Source of the DNA: Microbacterium sp. SA39 | Lineage (GTDB): Bacteria; Actinomycetota; Actinomycetes; Actinomycetales; Microbacteriaceae | Direction: 5' to 3' | DNA: 64,000 bases | Assembly: GCF_000967865.1 (NCBI RefSeq) | Contig: NZ_JXRU01000027.1 | Coordinates: 1 to 64,000 of the forward strand | Shown: positions 26,451 through 35,773 of the stretch, one piece after another | Layout of the letters: every line of letters starts with the position of its first letter | Numbering within the stretch: position 1 is the stretch's first letter | Made by a program: the position numbers and the translations under genes | Notes under the pieces: model-generated | Told to the model about the DNA's origin: nothing | Seen by the model: only the letters and a program-made list of their open reading frames with translations | Database searches by the model: none

Positions 26451-28637
26451 ATGTCCCATCCCGATCGCGCGCCCGCGCCCCCTTCGCGAGAGCGCACCCG
26501 TCGACCCTCCTGGGTGCGCGTACTCATCCCGGTGGCACTGATCCTGGTCTGGCTCGTCGGCGCCTCGCTCGGTGGACCGCTGTTCGGCAAGATCGACGAG
26601 GTGTCGTCCAACGACCAGACGACCTACCTTCCCGAGTCAGCCGACGCCACGCAGGTGCAGAAGCTGCTCGGCGAGTTCAGCGACAGCGACTCGATCCCGG
26701 CTATCGCCGTGTTCACGTCCGAGCAGGAGCTCACCGCGACACAACTCGATGCGATCTCGGATGCCGTCGCCGACGCGCCTTCCATCGAGGGGGTCGGCGA
26801 TGATGTCTCCCCCGCACTTCCCTCCGAGGACGGGCTCGCCGTGCAGGCGTTCATCCCCATCGAGAGCGACGCCGAACTCGCCGACGCGACCGCCGCCCTC
26901 GGCGAGGAGTTGCGCGCAGCGATTCCCGATGACGTTACGGTCTACATCACCGGACCTGCCGGCTTCAGCGCCGACCTCGTCGCGGGTTTCGCCGGCATCG
27001 ACGGCCTGCTCCTCGGCGTCGCGCTGCTCGCCGTGCTGGTGATCCTCGTCCTCGTATACCGCTCGTTCCTGCTGCCGCTCGTCGTGCTCTCCACGAGCCT
27101 CTTCGCACTCTGCGTTGCGCTGCTCGTCGTCTGGTGGCTCGCGAAACTCGAGCTCCTGCTGCTCAGCGGTCAGACCCAGGGCATCCTCTTCATCCTCGTG
27201 ATCGGCGCGGCCACCGACTACGCCCTGCTGCTCGTCGCGCGATTCCGCGAGGAACTGCGGGTCGTCCAGGACAAGGGCGCAGCCGTCATGGCTGCCTGGA
27301 AGGGCTCGTTCGAGCCGATCGTGGCCTCGGGCGGCACCGTGATCGCCGGCCTCCTGTGCCTGCTGCTCAGCGATCTGAAATCGAACAGCACCCTCGGGCC
27401 CGTGGCCGCGATCGGCATCGTGTTCGCGATGCTCGCCTCCCTCACCCTGCTTCCGGCTCTGCTCCTGCTGTGCGGTCGCGCGGTCTTCTGGCCGCGGCGC
27501 CCGAAGTTCGAGCCGGAGGTCGTGGAGGCCGAGCACGGCATGCGCACGACCGGGCTGTGGGCGCGTCTGGCGAATCTGATCCGACGACGTCCGCGCGTGA
27601 TCTGGGTGCTGACGACTCTCGTACTCCTCGTGGGAGCCGCCGGGGTGACGCAGCTCGATGCGGTCGGCATCCCGCAGTCCGACCTCGTCCTCGGGGCCTC
27701 CGAGGCGCGCGACGGCCAGGCGGCGCTCGGCGAGCACTTCCCCGGGGGCTCTGGCAGTCCGGCATACGTCGTGGTCGCAGAGGACAGCCTGCAGGACGCG
27801 GCCGACATCCTCCTCGCCAGCGACGGCATCGAGGGTGTCGCGGTCACCGCCGCGGACTCCCCCTCCGGCACCGCCCCCGTGACGGAAGACGGTCTGACGG
27901 CCGTGGGCCCGCCCGGGACGCCCGTCCCCGCGCCGACGACCGTCGACGGTGATGTTCTCCTGCAGGCCACGCTGAAGGATGCCGCGGACTCGGATGCCGC
28001 GGCCGCCACGGTGCGCGAACTCCGCACGGAGCTGGACGACCTCGATGCTCTCGTAGGTGGCGTCACGGCGACCTCGATCGACACGAACGACGCGTCGATC
28101 CACGACCGGAACCTCATCATCCCCGTCATCCTCGCGGTGATCATGTTCATCCTGATGCTGCTGCTGCGGTCGATCGTCGCGCCGGTGCTGCTGATCCTCA
28201 CGACCGTGCTGTCGTTCGGCACGGCGATGGGAGTCTCGGCGCTCGTGTTCAACGGGGTCTTCCAGTTCCCCGGTGCTGACCCTGCCGTCCCGCTCTTCGG
28301 CTTCGTCTTCCTCGTCGCGCTCGGAATCGACTACAACATCTTCCTGATGACCCGGGTGCGCGAGGAGTCGCGCGCACACGGCACCAGCGAAGGAGTGCTG
28401 CGCGGGCTCTCGATCACGGGTGGGGTGATCACCTCCGCCGGACTCGTGCTGGCCGCGACGTTCGCCGCGCTCTCGGTGATTCCGATCCTGTTCCTCGTGC
28501 AGCTCGCGTTCATCGTGGCGTTCGGCGTGCTGCTCGACACCTTCGTGGTGCGTTCGCTCCTGGTTCCTGCGCTCGCGTACGACCTCGGGAAGGTCATCTG
28601 GTGGCCGTCGAAGCTGTGGCGGCACGGCAGGCACTAG
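26451..28637 (+). CDS. MMPL-family RND transporter
   Basis: The 728 aa membrane protein has the two-fold MMPL layout: helix 1 (LIPVALILVWLVGASLGGPL), an external domain, five helices, a cytosolic linker, helix 7 (IWVLTTLVLLVGAAGV), a second external domain and five helices. GAATDYALLLVARFREELR and VALGIDYNIFLMTRVREESR are the typical proton-relay segments. GGAAGGA precedes the ATG. It follows crtEb after 29 nt and may be in the same operon. The cargo is unknown; lipid or carotenoid export is only a guess. Confidence 0.88.
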   Translation: MSHPDRAPAPPSRERTRRPSWVRVLIPVALILVWLVGASLGGPLFGKIDEVSSNDQTTYLPESADATQVQKLLGEFSDSDSIPAIAVFTSEQELTATQLDAISDAVADAPSIEGVGDDVSPALPSEDGLAVQAFIPIESDAELADATAALGEELRAAIPDDVTVYITGPAGFSADLVAGFAGIDGLLLGVALLAVLVILVLVYRSFLLPLVVLSTSLFALCVALLVVWWLAKLELLLLSGQTQGILFILVIGAATDYALLLVARFREELRVVQDKGAAVMAAWKGSFEPIVASGGTVIAGLLCLLLSDLKSNSTLGPVAAIGIVFAMLASLTLLPALLLLCGRAVFWPRRPKFEPEVVEAEHGMRTTGLWARLANLIRRRPRVIWVLTTLVLLVGAAGVTQLDAVGIPQSDLVLGASEARDGQAALGEHFPGGSGSPAYVVVAEDSLQDAADILLASDGIEGVAVTAADSPSGTAPVTEDGLTAVGPPGTPVPAPTTVDGDVLLQATLKDAADSDAAAATVRELRTELDDLDALVGGVTATSIDTNDASIHDRNLIIPVILAVIMFILMLLLRSIVAPVLLILTTVLSFGTAMGVSALVFNGVFQFPGADPAVPLFGFVFLVALGIDYNIFLMTRVREESRAHGTSEGVLRGLSITGGVITSAGLVLAATFAALSVIPILFLVQLAFIVAFGVLLDTFVVRSLLVPALAYDLGKVIWWPSKLWRHGRH

Positions 28638-28675
28638 CGCGGGGTGCCGTGCACGGTCGCTTAGACTTGGAGCGC

Positions 28676-28748
28676 GCCCTCGTAGCTCAGGGGATAGAGC
28701 AGCCCTCTCCTAAAGGGCAGGTCGCAGGTTCGAATCCTGTCGCGGGCA
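28676..28748 (+). tRNA. tRNA-Arg (anticodon CCT)
   Basis: A 73 nt cloverleaf: acceptor GCCCTCG/CGCGGGC with discriminator A, anticodon stem GCCCT/AGGGC with loop CTCCTAA (anticodon CCT, reading AGG) and T-arm CAGGTTCGAATCCTG. One acceptor pair is U5-C68, a mismatch. A TAGACT -10 element at 28662-28667 lies 8 nt before the 5' end. Confidence 0.93.
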
Positions 28749-28754
28749 CGACGT

Positions 28755-28790
28755 GCGAAGAGGGCCGCCCGAACGGGCGGCCCTCTTCGC
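28755..28790 (+). terminator. Terminator after tRNA-Arg
   Basis: GCGAAGAGGGCCGCCC and its perfect complement flank a GAAC loop right after the tRNA. It also lies at the end of the convergent HNH gene, so it may act on both strands. Confidence 0.75.
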
Positions 28791-28814
28791 ATATCCACGC
28801 CACCCGCTCGGCGA

Positions 28815-29312
28815 TCACGCGGCGAGTGCGAGGTACGGCTCCCACCGGGGGTCGCTGCGCTCGGTCCCGCGGACGGTCCACGCGGTGCCGTGCGGCGGGC
28901 GTGGCGTGAACCGCAACTGCCAGCGCATCTCCTGGGGTGTCCGGTCGCTCTTGACGTTGTTGCAGCGCAGGCAGCACGCGACGAGGTTCTCCCAGGAGTC
29001 GGCGCCGCCGCGCGACCGCGGGAGAACGTGATCGATGGTGGATGCCGCCTTCCCGCAGTATCCGCAGCGATGATCGTCGCGGCGGAGCACACCGCGCCTG
29101 GTCACCGGCACCCGTCTGCTGTTCGGTATCCGCACGTAGCGCGACAGGATGATCACCGCCGGGCGTTCGTACACGCCATGGCTCCCCCAGACAGGGTCGC
29201 CCTCCACGCGTTCGATCACGGTCGCTTTGTCGTTCATCACCAGCACGAGTGCTCGCTTGAACGACACGATCGCCAACGGCTCGTAGCCGGCATTCAGGAC
29301 CAGTGTGCGCAT
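28815..29312 (-). CDS. HNH endonuclease family protein
   Basis: The 165 aa protein has an HNH domain: RCGYCGKAASTIDHVLPRSR, GGADSWENLVACCLRCNNVK. The two CxxC pairs bind the structural zinc and DHVLPRSRGG carries the catalytic His. The N-terminal half (MRTLVLNAGYEPLAIVSFKR) is the conserved front of a widespread bacterial HNH group, which is encoded singly and whose role is unknown. There is no methylase neighbour, so restriction is unlikely. Confidence 0.9.
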   Translation of the reverse strand: MRTLVLNAGYEPLAIVSFKRALVLVMNDKATVIERVEGDPVWGSHGVYERPAVIILSRYVRIPNSRRVPVTRRGVLRRDDHRCGYCGKAASTIDHVLPRSRGGADSWENLVACCLRCNNVKSDRTPQEMRWQLRFTPRPPHGTAWTVRGTERSDPRWEPYLALAA

Positions 29313-29400
29313 TCGTCATCCTCTCGATCCGCCGGGACGGCTTCCCGGCACTCTCGACTCACACGAGGTCGCGCAGGCGGCAGAGCGATCGCAGGGACGA

Positions 29401-29431
29401 AAAAAGGCGCTGTCTAAAGACAGCGCCTTTC
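29401..29431 (-). terminator. Intrinsic terminator on the minus strand
   Basis: On the minus strand the stem AAGGCGCTGTCT and its complement are followed by TTTTTT (29406-29401). This is the only classical GC stem with U-run in the window. It ends transcription coming from the M23 peptidase gene or from a small RNA between 29432 and 29621. Confidence 0.85.
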
Positions 29432-29621
29432 GCGCACGGCAACGCCGTGGCATCCCTGCGGGCTATGCAGGAGGACGTGACGACCGAGGGCATCCATGGT
29501 TCGGATGCTCGATATTCGCTCCATCTGCCTCTCCCGCCAGTACGACAACGGGTTCAGGCTAACCCATACGACTGAGGGTGGGGCGAAACGGGAGATGAAC
29601 GGACAGGTGCGTGTCCTGCGC
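29432..29621. other. Unassigned spacer upstream of the terminator
   Basis: No gene is supported in this stretch. It has a small perfect hairpin CACGGC-AAC-GCCGTG next to the terminator and is less GC-rich than its surroundings. It is either the 3' untranslated region of the M23 peptidase gene or a small RNA on the minus strand. Confidence 0.4.
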
Positions 29622-30443
29622 TCAGCCGGCGTTGGCGGCGAGCCATGAGTACGGCTCGACCATTCCGCCGTTGATCCACACCTCGAAGTGGAGGTGGTTG
29701 GCGGTGGAGCGTCCGGTGCTGCCCACGTAGCCGATCAGCTGTCCGGCGGCGACGGTCTGGCCGGCCGCGACCTGACGGGAACCGTAGGTCATATGCCCGT
29801 AGGTGGATTGCACCCGCTGGCCGCCCACGACGCTGTCGATCATGACGCAGACGCCGTACCCGCCGATGCTCTCGGCAGAGGCGCGGACGACACCGGCGGC
29901 CGTCGCATAGATGGGGGTGAGGGCCGGGGCGAGCATGTCGGCACCGTTGTGGCCGCCGCCGATCGTACGACCCTCCCTGTAGGAACCGCCCGGCAGCGGA
30001 TAGCGCACCTCACCGGATCCGGGAGAGACCAGAGCATATCCGGCGGTGTTGAAGTTTCTCGGGCCCGATGTCGACGCCGTCGCGGCGGCAGCGGCGGCCC
30101 GTGCTGCGGCGGCCTCCTCGGCCTTCTTCTTCTCGATCTCCTCGGGAGTCGTGGCGGTGAAGGTGCCACGGTTGAGTGGGGCGGCGGTCGCCTGCGAGGC
30201 GACCACGAGCGACTGCGCGTCGACGGCGGCGAGTTGCTGCACAGTGGTCGGGGCGGCTTCGGAAGGCTTCGACGACGCGAAGGCGGGAAGCGCGATACCG
30301 GCGACGAGTGCACCGACGGCCGCAAAGATGGCGACGGATCGGAGTGGCTTGACGGCCTTTCGAGCAGTCGCCCGCGCAGTGGTGCGGCGGGCGGGTACTC
30401 GGTCTTCAGATGTCTTCGCGGTCGATTCGATGTCTACGGCCAA
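29622..30443 (-). CDS. M23-family peptidoglycan endopeptidase
   Basis: The 273 aa product is called from a TTG at 30443 preceded by AGGAGGACC; the frame is open up to a GTG at 30617, which would add 58 residues. A membrane helix or signal (SVAIFAAVGALVAGIALPAF) at about 36-58 is followed by an Ala-rich coiled region (EKKKAEEAAAARAAAAAA) and a C-terminal LytM domain. Zinc ligands are in GGHNGADM and HLHFEVWING. It should cleave peptide cross-links outside the cell. A strong terminator follows. Confidence 0.88.
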   Translation of the reverse strand: MAVDIESTAKTSEDRVPARRTTARATARKAVKPLRSVAIFAAVGALVAGIALPAFASSKPSEAAPTTVQQLAAVDAQSLVVASQATAAPLNRGTFTATTPEEIEKKKAEEAAAARAAAAAATASTSGPRNFNTAGYALVSPGSGEVRYPLPGGSYREGRTIGGGHNGADMLAPALTPIYATAAGVVRASAESIGGYGVCVMIDSVVGGQRVQSTYGHMTYGSRQVAAGQTVAAGQLIGYVGSTGRSTANHLHFEVWINGGMVEPYSWLAANAG

Positions 30444-30695
30444 AACTTGGTCCTCCTGGGCCCTCACGCCTTCGGGTGGCGCTGGCTCGTCGGCACTCTG
30501 CTCTCGTGGCACGAATGTAGCTCGGGTACTTTGTGCGTTCCTGCCGTGAAGACGACGAGCCTGGAAAGGCGATCTTCGCGGGTATCCGCCAGCGGGCTTC
30601 TTCGCTGACGACTTCACCGAGGTTACCGGAAGATAACGATCATGTCACCCCGAGAACCCTGGCAATCGACGCAGAGCGCGGATTCTCGCGGACGA

Positions 30696-31397
30696 TCAGG
30701 CCGGTTCGCCGACGAGGAAGATGTGCGAGGCGAGCTCCACGGGGAGTTCGAGCCCGTCTTCCTTGCCCTCCATCTGAATGAGCACGTACCCCTCGCTGAA
30801 CCGGAAGTCGCCGCGGGCGCCCGGCATCACACCGGCATCGCGCAGCTGCTCCAGCAGCTCGGGGTCGACCTGCGCGGGCTCTGCGAGCCGCCGGACGGTC
30901 CCGTCGACCGGCTCGCCGGCCGCGTTGAGCTTCTGGACGAGACCGATGACGCCTTCGTCGAAGGTGCGCGCCGGAAGATCTCCGAGCTGGTCGAGACCCG
31001 GGATCGGGTTGCCGTATGGAGATTCGGTGGGGTGCCCCAGCAGCTCGACGAGGCGACGCTCCACCTGCTCGCTCATGACGTGCTCCCAGCGGCAGGCCTC
31101 TTCATGCACGAACGCCCAGTCCAGCCCGATCACGTCGGACAACAGGCGCTCGGCGAGGCGGTGCTTGCGCATCACGTTGACCGCCTTGCGGCGTCCGGCG
31201 TCGGTCAGTTCGAGGGTGCGGTCCTCGGAGACGACGACGAGACCGTCGCGCTCCATCCGCCCGACGGTCTGCGAGACCGTGGGACCCGAGTGGCCGAGCC
31301 GCTCCGAGATGCGCGCGCGCAACGGAACGATGTTCTCCTCCTCGAGTTCGAGGATCGTGCGGAGATACATCTCCGTGGTGTCGATCAGATCGGTCAT
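30696..31397 (-). CDS. DtxR/IdeR-family metal-dependent repressor
   Basis: The 233 aa protein starts with the DtxR helix-turn-helix (MTDLIDTTEMYLRTILELEE, RISERLGHSGPTVSQTVGRM), then the metal-binding and dimer domain (HRLAERLLSDVIGLDWAFVH, EEACRWEHVMSEQVERRL) and an SH3-like C-terminal domain. C102-, E105- and H106-type ligands of DtxR correspond to the CRWEHVM segment. It represses genes when Fe(II) or Mn(II) is bound. A DtxR-type box lies 22 nt upstream of its start, implying autoregulation. Confidence 0.92.
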   Translation of the reverse strand: MTDLIDTTEMYLRTILELEEENIVPLRARISERLGHSGPTVSQTVGRMERDGLVVVSEDRTLELTDAGRRKAVNVMRKHRLAERLLSDVIGLDWAFVHEEACRWEHVMSEQVERRLVELLGHPTESPYGNPIPGLDQLGDLPARTFDEGVIGLVQKLNAAGEPVDGTVRRLAEPAQVDPELLEQLRDAGVMPGARGDFRFSEGYVLIQMEGKEDGLELPVELASHIFLVGEPA

Positions 31398-31416
31398 GTG
31401 CAGGCCCTCCGAGTGT

Positions 31417-31432
31417 CTTAGGCAAGCCTACA
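31417..31432. promoter_or_regulatory. DtxR/IdeR-type operator
   Basis: CTTAGGCAAGCCTACA contains the palindrome TAGGC-AA-GCCTA, matching the core of the iron box TTAGGTTAGGCTAACCTAA. It lies between the divergent DtxR-family gene and serC, 20 nt from the former, so it likely serves autoregulation. Confidence 0.6.
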
Positions 31433-31486
31433 TTCCTGGGCGGACATCGGATCGTCCGCCGGTGAGGAGCGCTGACGCGCGCCCCC

Positions 31487-32611
<1,125 letters not shown>

Positions 32612-32620
32612 GCGCCCGAG

Positions 32621-33256
32621 TCACTCCTCGTCGTCGGAGTCGACCGCGTCGTCGTCTGACTCGTCGTGCTCTGACTCGTCGTCGTCCTCATCGGTATCGT
32701 CGTCCACGGCATCCTCGTGGGACACGCTCGGGTCGAGTTCGTCGATGTCGACGCCGTCGACGTCGCCCGCGTGCAGGACCGTTCCGAGTTCGGCATCGTC
32801 GTCGTCGTCGTCGAGCTCATCGTCGTCGAGATCGTCGTCTTCGAGCTCATCGTCGTCGAGATCGGCGTCGTCCTCATCGGCGTCAGCGCCCTCGACGGAC
32901 TCCACCCCCTCGGCGGCGGCCCGCTCCGCGAGCTCTGCCTGGTGCGAGCGGTACTCCGCGAGACGTTCGGCCCAGGGCACCCACTCCGGTGCGAGCAGCG
33001 CACCGTCACCGGGAATCAGCTCGACCTCGAGAACGGTCGGCTCCTCATCCTCGACACGGGCGACCGTCGCGGTCCAGAACCACCCGGGGTAACCGGGGAG
33101 CCTGTTCTCGAATCGCAGCGACACCGAGCCGTCGTCCTCGAGGAGGTAACCTGCGGCCGGCCCGATGGACGTCGCCGGCGTGATCTCGCGAAGGGCATCC
33201 AGCGCGAGATCGTGAGCGTCGACGAGACGCGCGTCGGCGTCAGGCTTCGAGGTCAT
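32621..33256 (-). CDS. DUF3027 protein with an extremely acidic tail
   Basis: The 211 aa protein has an N-terminal DUF3027 domain (about 1-110; GYLLEDDGSVSLRFENRLPG, YPGWFWTATVARV, APEWVPWAERL) and a C-terminal tail of about 75 residues made almost only of Asp and Glu, with a short repeat (LDDDELEDDDLDDDELDDDD). Such tails can mimic nucleic acid. Function is unknown. The start overlaps the end of the cold-shock gene by 17 nt, so both come from one mRNA. Confidence 0.85.
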   Translation of the reverse strand: MTSKPDADARLVDAHDLALDALREITPATSIGPAAGYLLEDDGSVSLRFENRLPGYPGWFWTATVARVEDEEPTVLEVELIPGDGALLAPEWVPWAERLAEYRSHQAELAERAAAEGVESVEGADADEDDADLDDDELEDDDLDDDELDDDDDDAELGTVLHAGDVDGVDIDELDPSVSHEDAVDDDTDEDDDESEHDESDDDAVDSDDEE

Positions 33257-33620
33257 CGGCGACCTTGCGGAGAACGGCTGCGATCTTGCGGCCGTGGCCG
33301 GATGACGGGTAGCGCCCGCGGCGCAGGTCTCCGCCCATCTCGTCGAGCAGCTTGACGAGGTCCTCGACGATCACCGCCATGTCGTCGGCGGGCTTGCGCT
33401 TCGCCTTCGCCAGGCTCGGGGGCGCTTCGAGCACCCGCACCGAGAGCGCCTGCAGGCCGCGCTTGCCGTCGGCCACGCCGAACTCCACGCGCGCACCGGC
33501 CTTCACCGCGGTGCCCGCGGGCATCGCTGAGGCGTGCAGGAAGACGTCCTGGCCGTCATCGCTGGCGATGAAGCCGAAGCCCTTGTCTTCGTCGTAGAAC
33601 CTGACCTTGCCGGTGGGCAT
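33240..33620 (-). CDS. Cold-shock domain protein
   Basis: The 126 aa protein begins with a cold-shock domain (MPTGKVRFYDEDKGFGFIAS, DDGQDVFLHASAMP) holding RNP1 (KGFGFI) and RNP2 (VFLHA). Unlike 67 aa CspA proteins it has a C-terminal extension (KRKPADDMAVIVEDLVKLLD, then SSGHGRKIAAVLRKVADDLE) seen in actinobacterial versions. It binds single-stranded RNA or DNA. It is coupled to DUF3027. Confidence 0.93.
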   Translation of the reverse strand: MPTGKVRFYDEDKGFGFIASDDGQDVFLHASAMPAGTAVKAGARVEFGVADGKRGLQALSVRVLEAPPSLAKAKRKPADDMAVIVEDLVKLLDEMGGDLRRGRYPSSGHGRKIAAVLRKVADDLEA

Positions 33621-33740
33621 GGGCGAACCTCGCTGAAATCGGTGTGCGGAACAGTGCACGCCCTGATGCGCGCACCCTCCCAGCCTACCGGTCGCGCGGC
33701 CTGCCGATTCGAAGGCTCCGGTGCGAGTAGGCTGAGGCGG

Positions 33741-34016
33741 ATGAGCACGCAGAACACCGAACCGGAGGTTCCCGTCCGCCCGCTGGATCGTATCCTCGCG
33801 TTCTCCGCGCTCGGAATCGCCGCGGCATCCGTCGTCTGCTTCTTCGCGATCATCATCGGCACTGCCGTCGGCATGGATCAGTCGGCTTTCGGCGAAGGCG
33901 CGTGGCCACTGATCGCGGCCATTCCGTTCTGGGGTCTTCCGGTCGCCTTCGTCATGATCATCACGCTGCTCGTGATGAGCTTCATCCGAAAGGGTCGCGC
34001 AGCGTCGCGCTCCTGA
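33741..34016 (+). CDS. Small two-helix membrane protein
   Basis: The 91 aa protein has a polar N-terminus, helix 1 (ILAFSALGIAAASVVCFFAI) and helix 2 (PFWGLPVAFVMIITLLVMSF) and a basic end (IRKGRAASRS). No family recognised; similar small proteins are common in Microbacterium. TAGGCT at 33728-33733 ends 7 nt before the ATG, so the mRNA is probably leaderless. The next gene starts 10 nt after its stop. Confidence 0.7.
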   Translation: MSTQNTEPEVPVRPLDRILAFSALGIAAASVVCFFAIIIGTAVGMDQSAFGEGAWPLIAAIPFWGLPVAFVMIITLLVMSFIRKGRAASRS

Positions 34017-34026
34017 GGCATCGCCC

Positions 34027-35736
34027 ATGAGCACTCACGCACGACCGCTGGCGGATTGGCTGGCCGCGGCGAGCGACGACGCGCTCACCCACCTCCTGGC
34101 ATCGCGCGGGGTCCGACCCGACGTGCCCTGGCAGGACTTCTTCGATGCCGCGGAGGCGCTGCTGGACGCATCCGCGCTGACGAAGGTTCTCCCGCTTCTG
34201 ACGGCCGCTGAGGCGACGGCCCTGCTTCGCGCAGCCACGGGAGAGGATCCGGGCCGCGAGCGCGAAGCGCTGACGGCGCTCGCCCTGCTGCGACCGGACG
34301 GCACCCCCTACGCCCCGGTGATCCCCCTGCTCGCCGGTCGCCGGGCCCTCGAAAGCGGTGAGGCCGCCGCGCCCGGACCGGCGTCGGAGGCGACCTCGGC
34401 GCACGCTGCCGAACGCGCGTTCACCTCGGTCGCTGTCCTGGCCGACGTGCTGCTCGTCGCCAGGGAGTCACCTTTCGCGCTGCTCGCAGGGGGAGGCATC
34501 AGCGCCGGAGAGAAGCGCCAGCTCACCGACTCCGGCATCACCGCCGACGTCGTCGACACTCTGCTCGCCATCGCGATCGACGCCGGTCTCGCGGTCGCCG
34601 CCGATCGTCGGCTGCGCACCACCGCTGCGACGGAGGGCTGGCTGCGATCATCGGTCGCGGAGCGTTGGACCCTGCTCGTCGCCGCGTTCCGCAAGTCGCT
34701 CCCCCGCGGCGTGCGCACCCAGAGCGGCGGATGGATCCCCCCGGAGGCCTGGCCGCACGCGCATCCGTGGGACGCGACATGGCCGGATCGCTCTCGCACG
34801 CTCCGCGAGGCCGCGCGCCTCCTCGGGCTGATCACCGAAGACGGCACGGAACCCGAATGGGCCGCCGCCGTCCGCCGGGGCGAGGACCCCGAACCCGAGG
34901 CCCTCGTGCACCTGCTCCCCGCCGAGGTCGACCGCATCTTCCTGCAGAACGATCTCACCGCGATCGCCCCCGGACCCTTGGAGCCGGCACTGGATGTCCG
35001 GCTTCGCGCCATCGCCGCCCGCGAATCCGCAGCACAGGCCTCGTCGTACCGCTTCACCGCGGAGTCGATGGCGCACGCGTTCGTCGCTGGGGAAACGGAG
35101 GAGTCGATCCTCGAATTCCTCGAGGGGATCTCCCTCACCGGCATCCCGCAACCGCTGAGCTACCTGGTCGCTCGGACGGCACAGCGGCACGGGCTGGTCA
35201 GGGTCTCGACCGAAGAGGAGAGCGGTCGGACGCGCATCGAGAGCACCGACCTGCACCTGATCCAGGCCATGGCCGTGGATCAGTCGCTGCGGCCCCTCGC
35301 CCTCGCCGCGCACGCCGATGCTCTGACCACGCGCGTCGGACGCGAGACGGTCTACTGGGCGCTCACCGATGCGCGCTACCCGGCGACGCTCGTCGGTCCG
35401 GATGGGGTGATCCCGGTGCGGGAACGGCACCCCGCTGCTCCGCCTGCACCGCCGGCGACGGCGCCGGTCGATCTGCACGCGCTGATCTCCCGCCTGCGCG
35501 CCCACCAGGGACCGGATGCCGACGCCGCCTGGCTCGACCGCGAGCTGGAGGCGGCGGTCCGCGCCAAGGCTGTCCTGCAGGTCACGGTGGGAATGCCGGA
35601 CGGATCGACGAGAGAGCTGCTGCTCGAGGCGACCGGGATCGGCGGCGGCCGGCTTCGCGGACGGGATCGCGCGGCGGATGTCGAGCGCACGCTGCCGGTG
35701 TCCAGCATCCGGGCCGCGACGATCGTCGCGCCGTAG
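34027..35736 (+). CDS. Helicase-associated protein (XPB/Ssl2-like helical domain)
   Basis: The 569 aa protein is the conserved actinobacterial neighbour of XPB: an N-terminal helical region (ADWLAAASDDALTHLLASRG), a winged-helix middle part, and the C-terminal helicase-associated domain with VDRIFLQNDLTAIAPGPLEP and YRFTAESMAHAFVAGETEES. It has no ATPase motifs. It ends 37 nt before the XPB gene, so it likely assists it in DNA repair or recombination; direct evidence is lacking. Confidence 0.85.
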   Translation: MSTHARPLADWLAAASDDALTHLLASRGVRPDVPWQDFFDAAEALLDASALTKVLPLLTAAEATALLRAATGEDPGREREALTALALLRPDGTPYAPVIPLLAGRRALESGEAAAPGPASEATSAHAAERAFTSVAVLADVLLVARESPFALLAGGGISAGEKRQLTDSGITADVVDTLLAIAIDAGLAVAADRRLRTTAATEGWLRSSVAERWTLLVAAFRKSLPRGVRTQSGGWIPPEAWPHAHPWDATWPDRSRTLREAARLLGLITEDGTEPEWAAAVRRGEDPEPEALVHLLPAEVDRIFLQNDLTAIAPGPLEPALDVRLRAIAARESAAQASSYRFTAESMAHAFVAGETEESILEFLEGISLTGIPQPLSYLVARTAQRHGLVRVSTEEESGRTRIESTDLHLIQAMAVDQSLRPLALAAHADALTTRVGRETVYWALTDARYPATLVGPDGVIPVRERHPAAPPAPPATAPVDLHALISRLRAHQGPDADAAWLDRELEAAVRAKAVLQVTVGMPDGSTRELLLEATGIGGGRLRGRDRAADVERTLPVSSIRAATIVAP

Positions 35737-35759
35737 TGCCCGCGCCGTCTCCCGCCCGG

Positions 35760-35765
35760 TAAACT
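35760..35765 (+). promoter_or_regulatory. -10 element of a leaderless XPB promoter
   Basis: TAAACT ends 8 nt before the ATG of the XPB helicase, with no Shine-Dalgarno sequence. The helicase may thus have its own start site in addition to read-through from the gene before it. Confidence 0.45.
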
Positions 35766-35773
35766 GGACAGCT

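Noticed and set aside
29497-29649. Short plus-strand frame starting ATG near the terminator
   Set aside because: No ribosome-binding site, no family, and it overlaps the end of the M23 peptidase gene.
30444-30700. c-di-AMP (ydaO) riboswitch before the M23 peptidase
   Set aside because: The genomic setting fits, but the conserved ydaO core sequences are not found.
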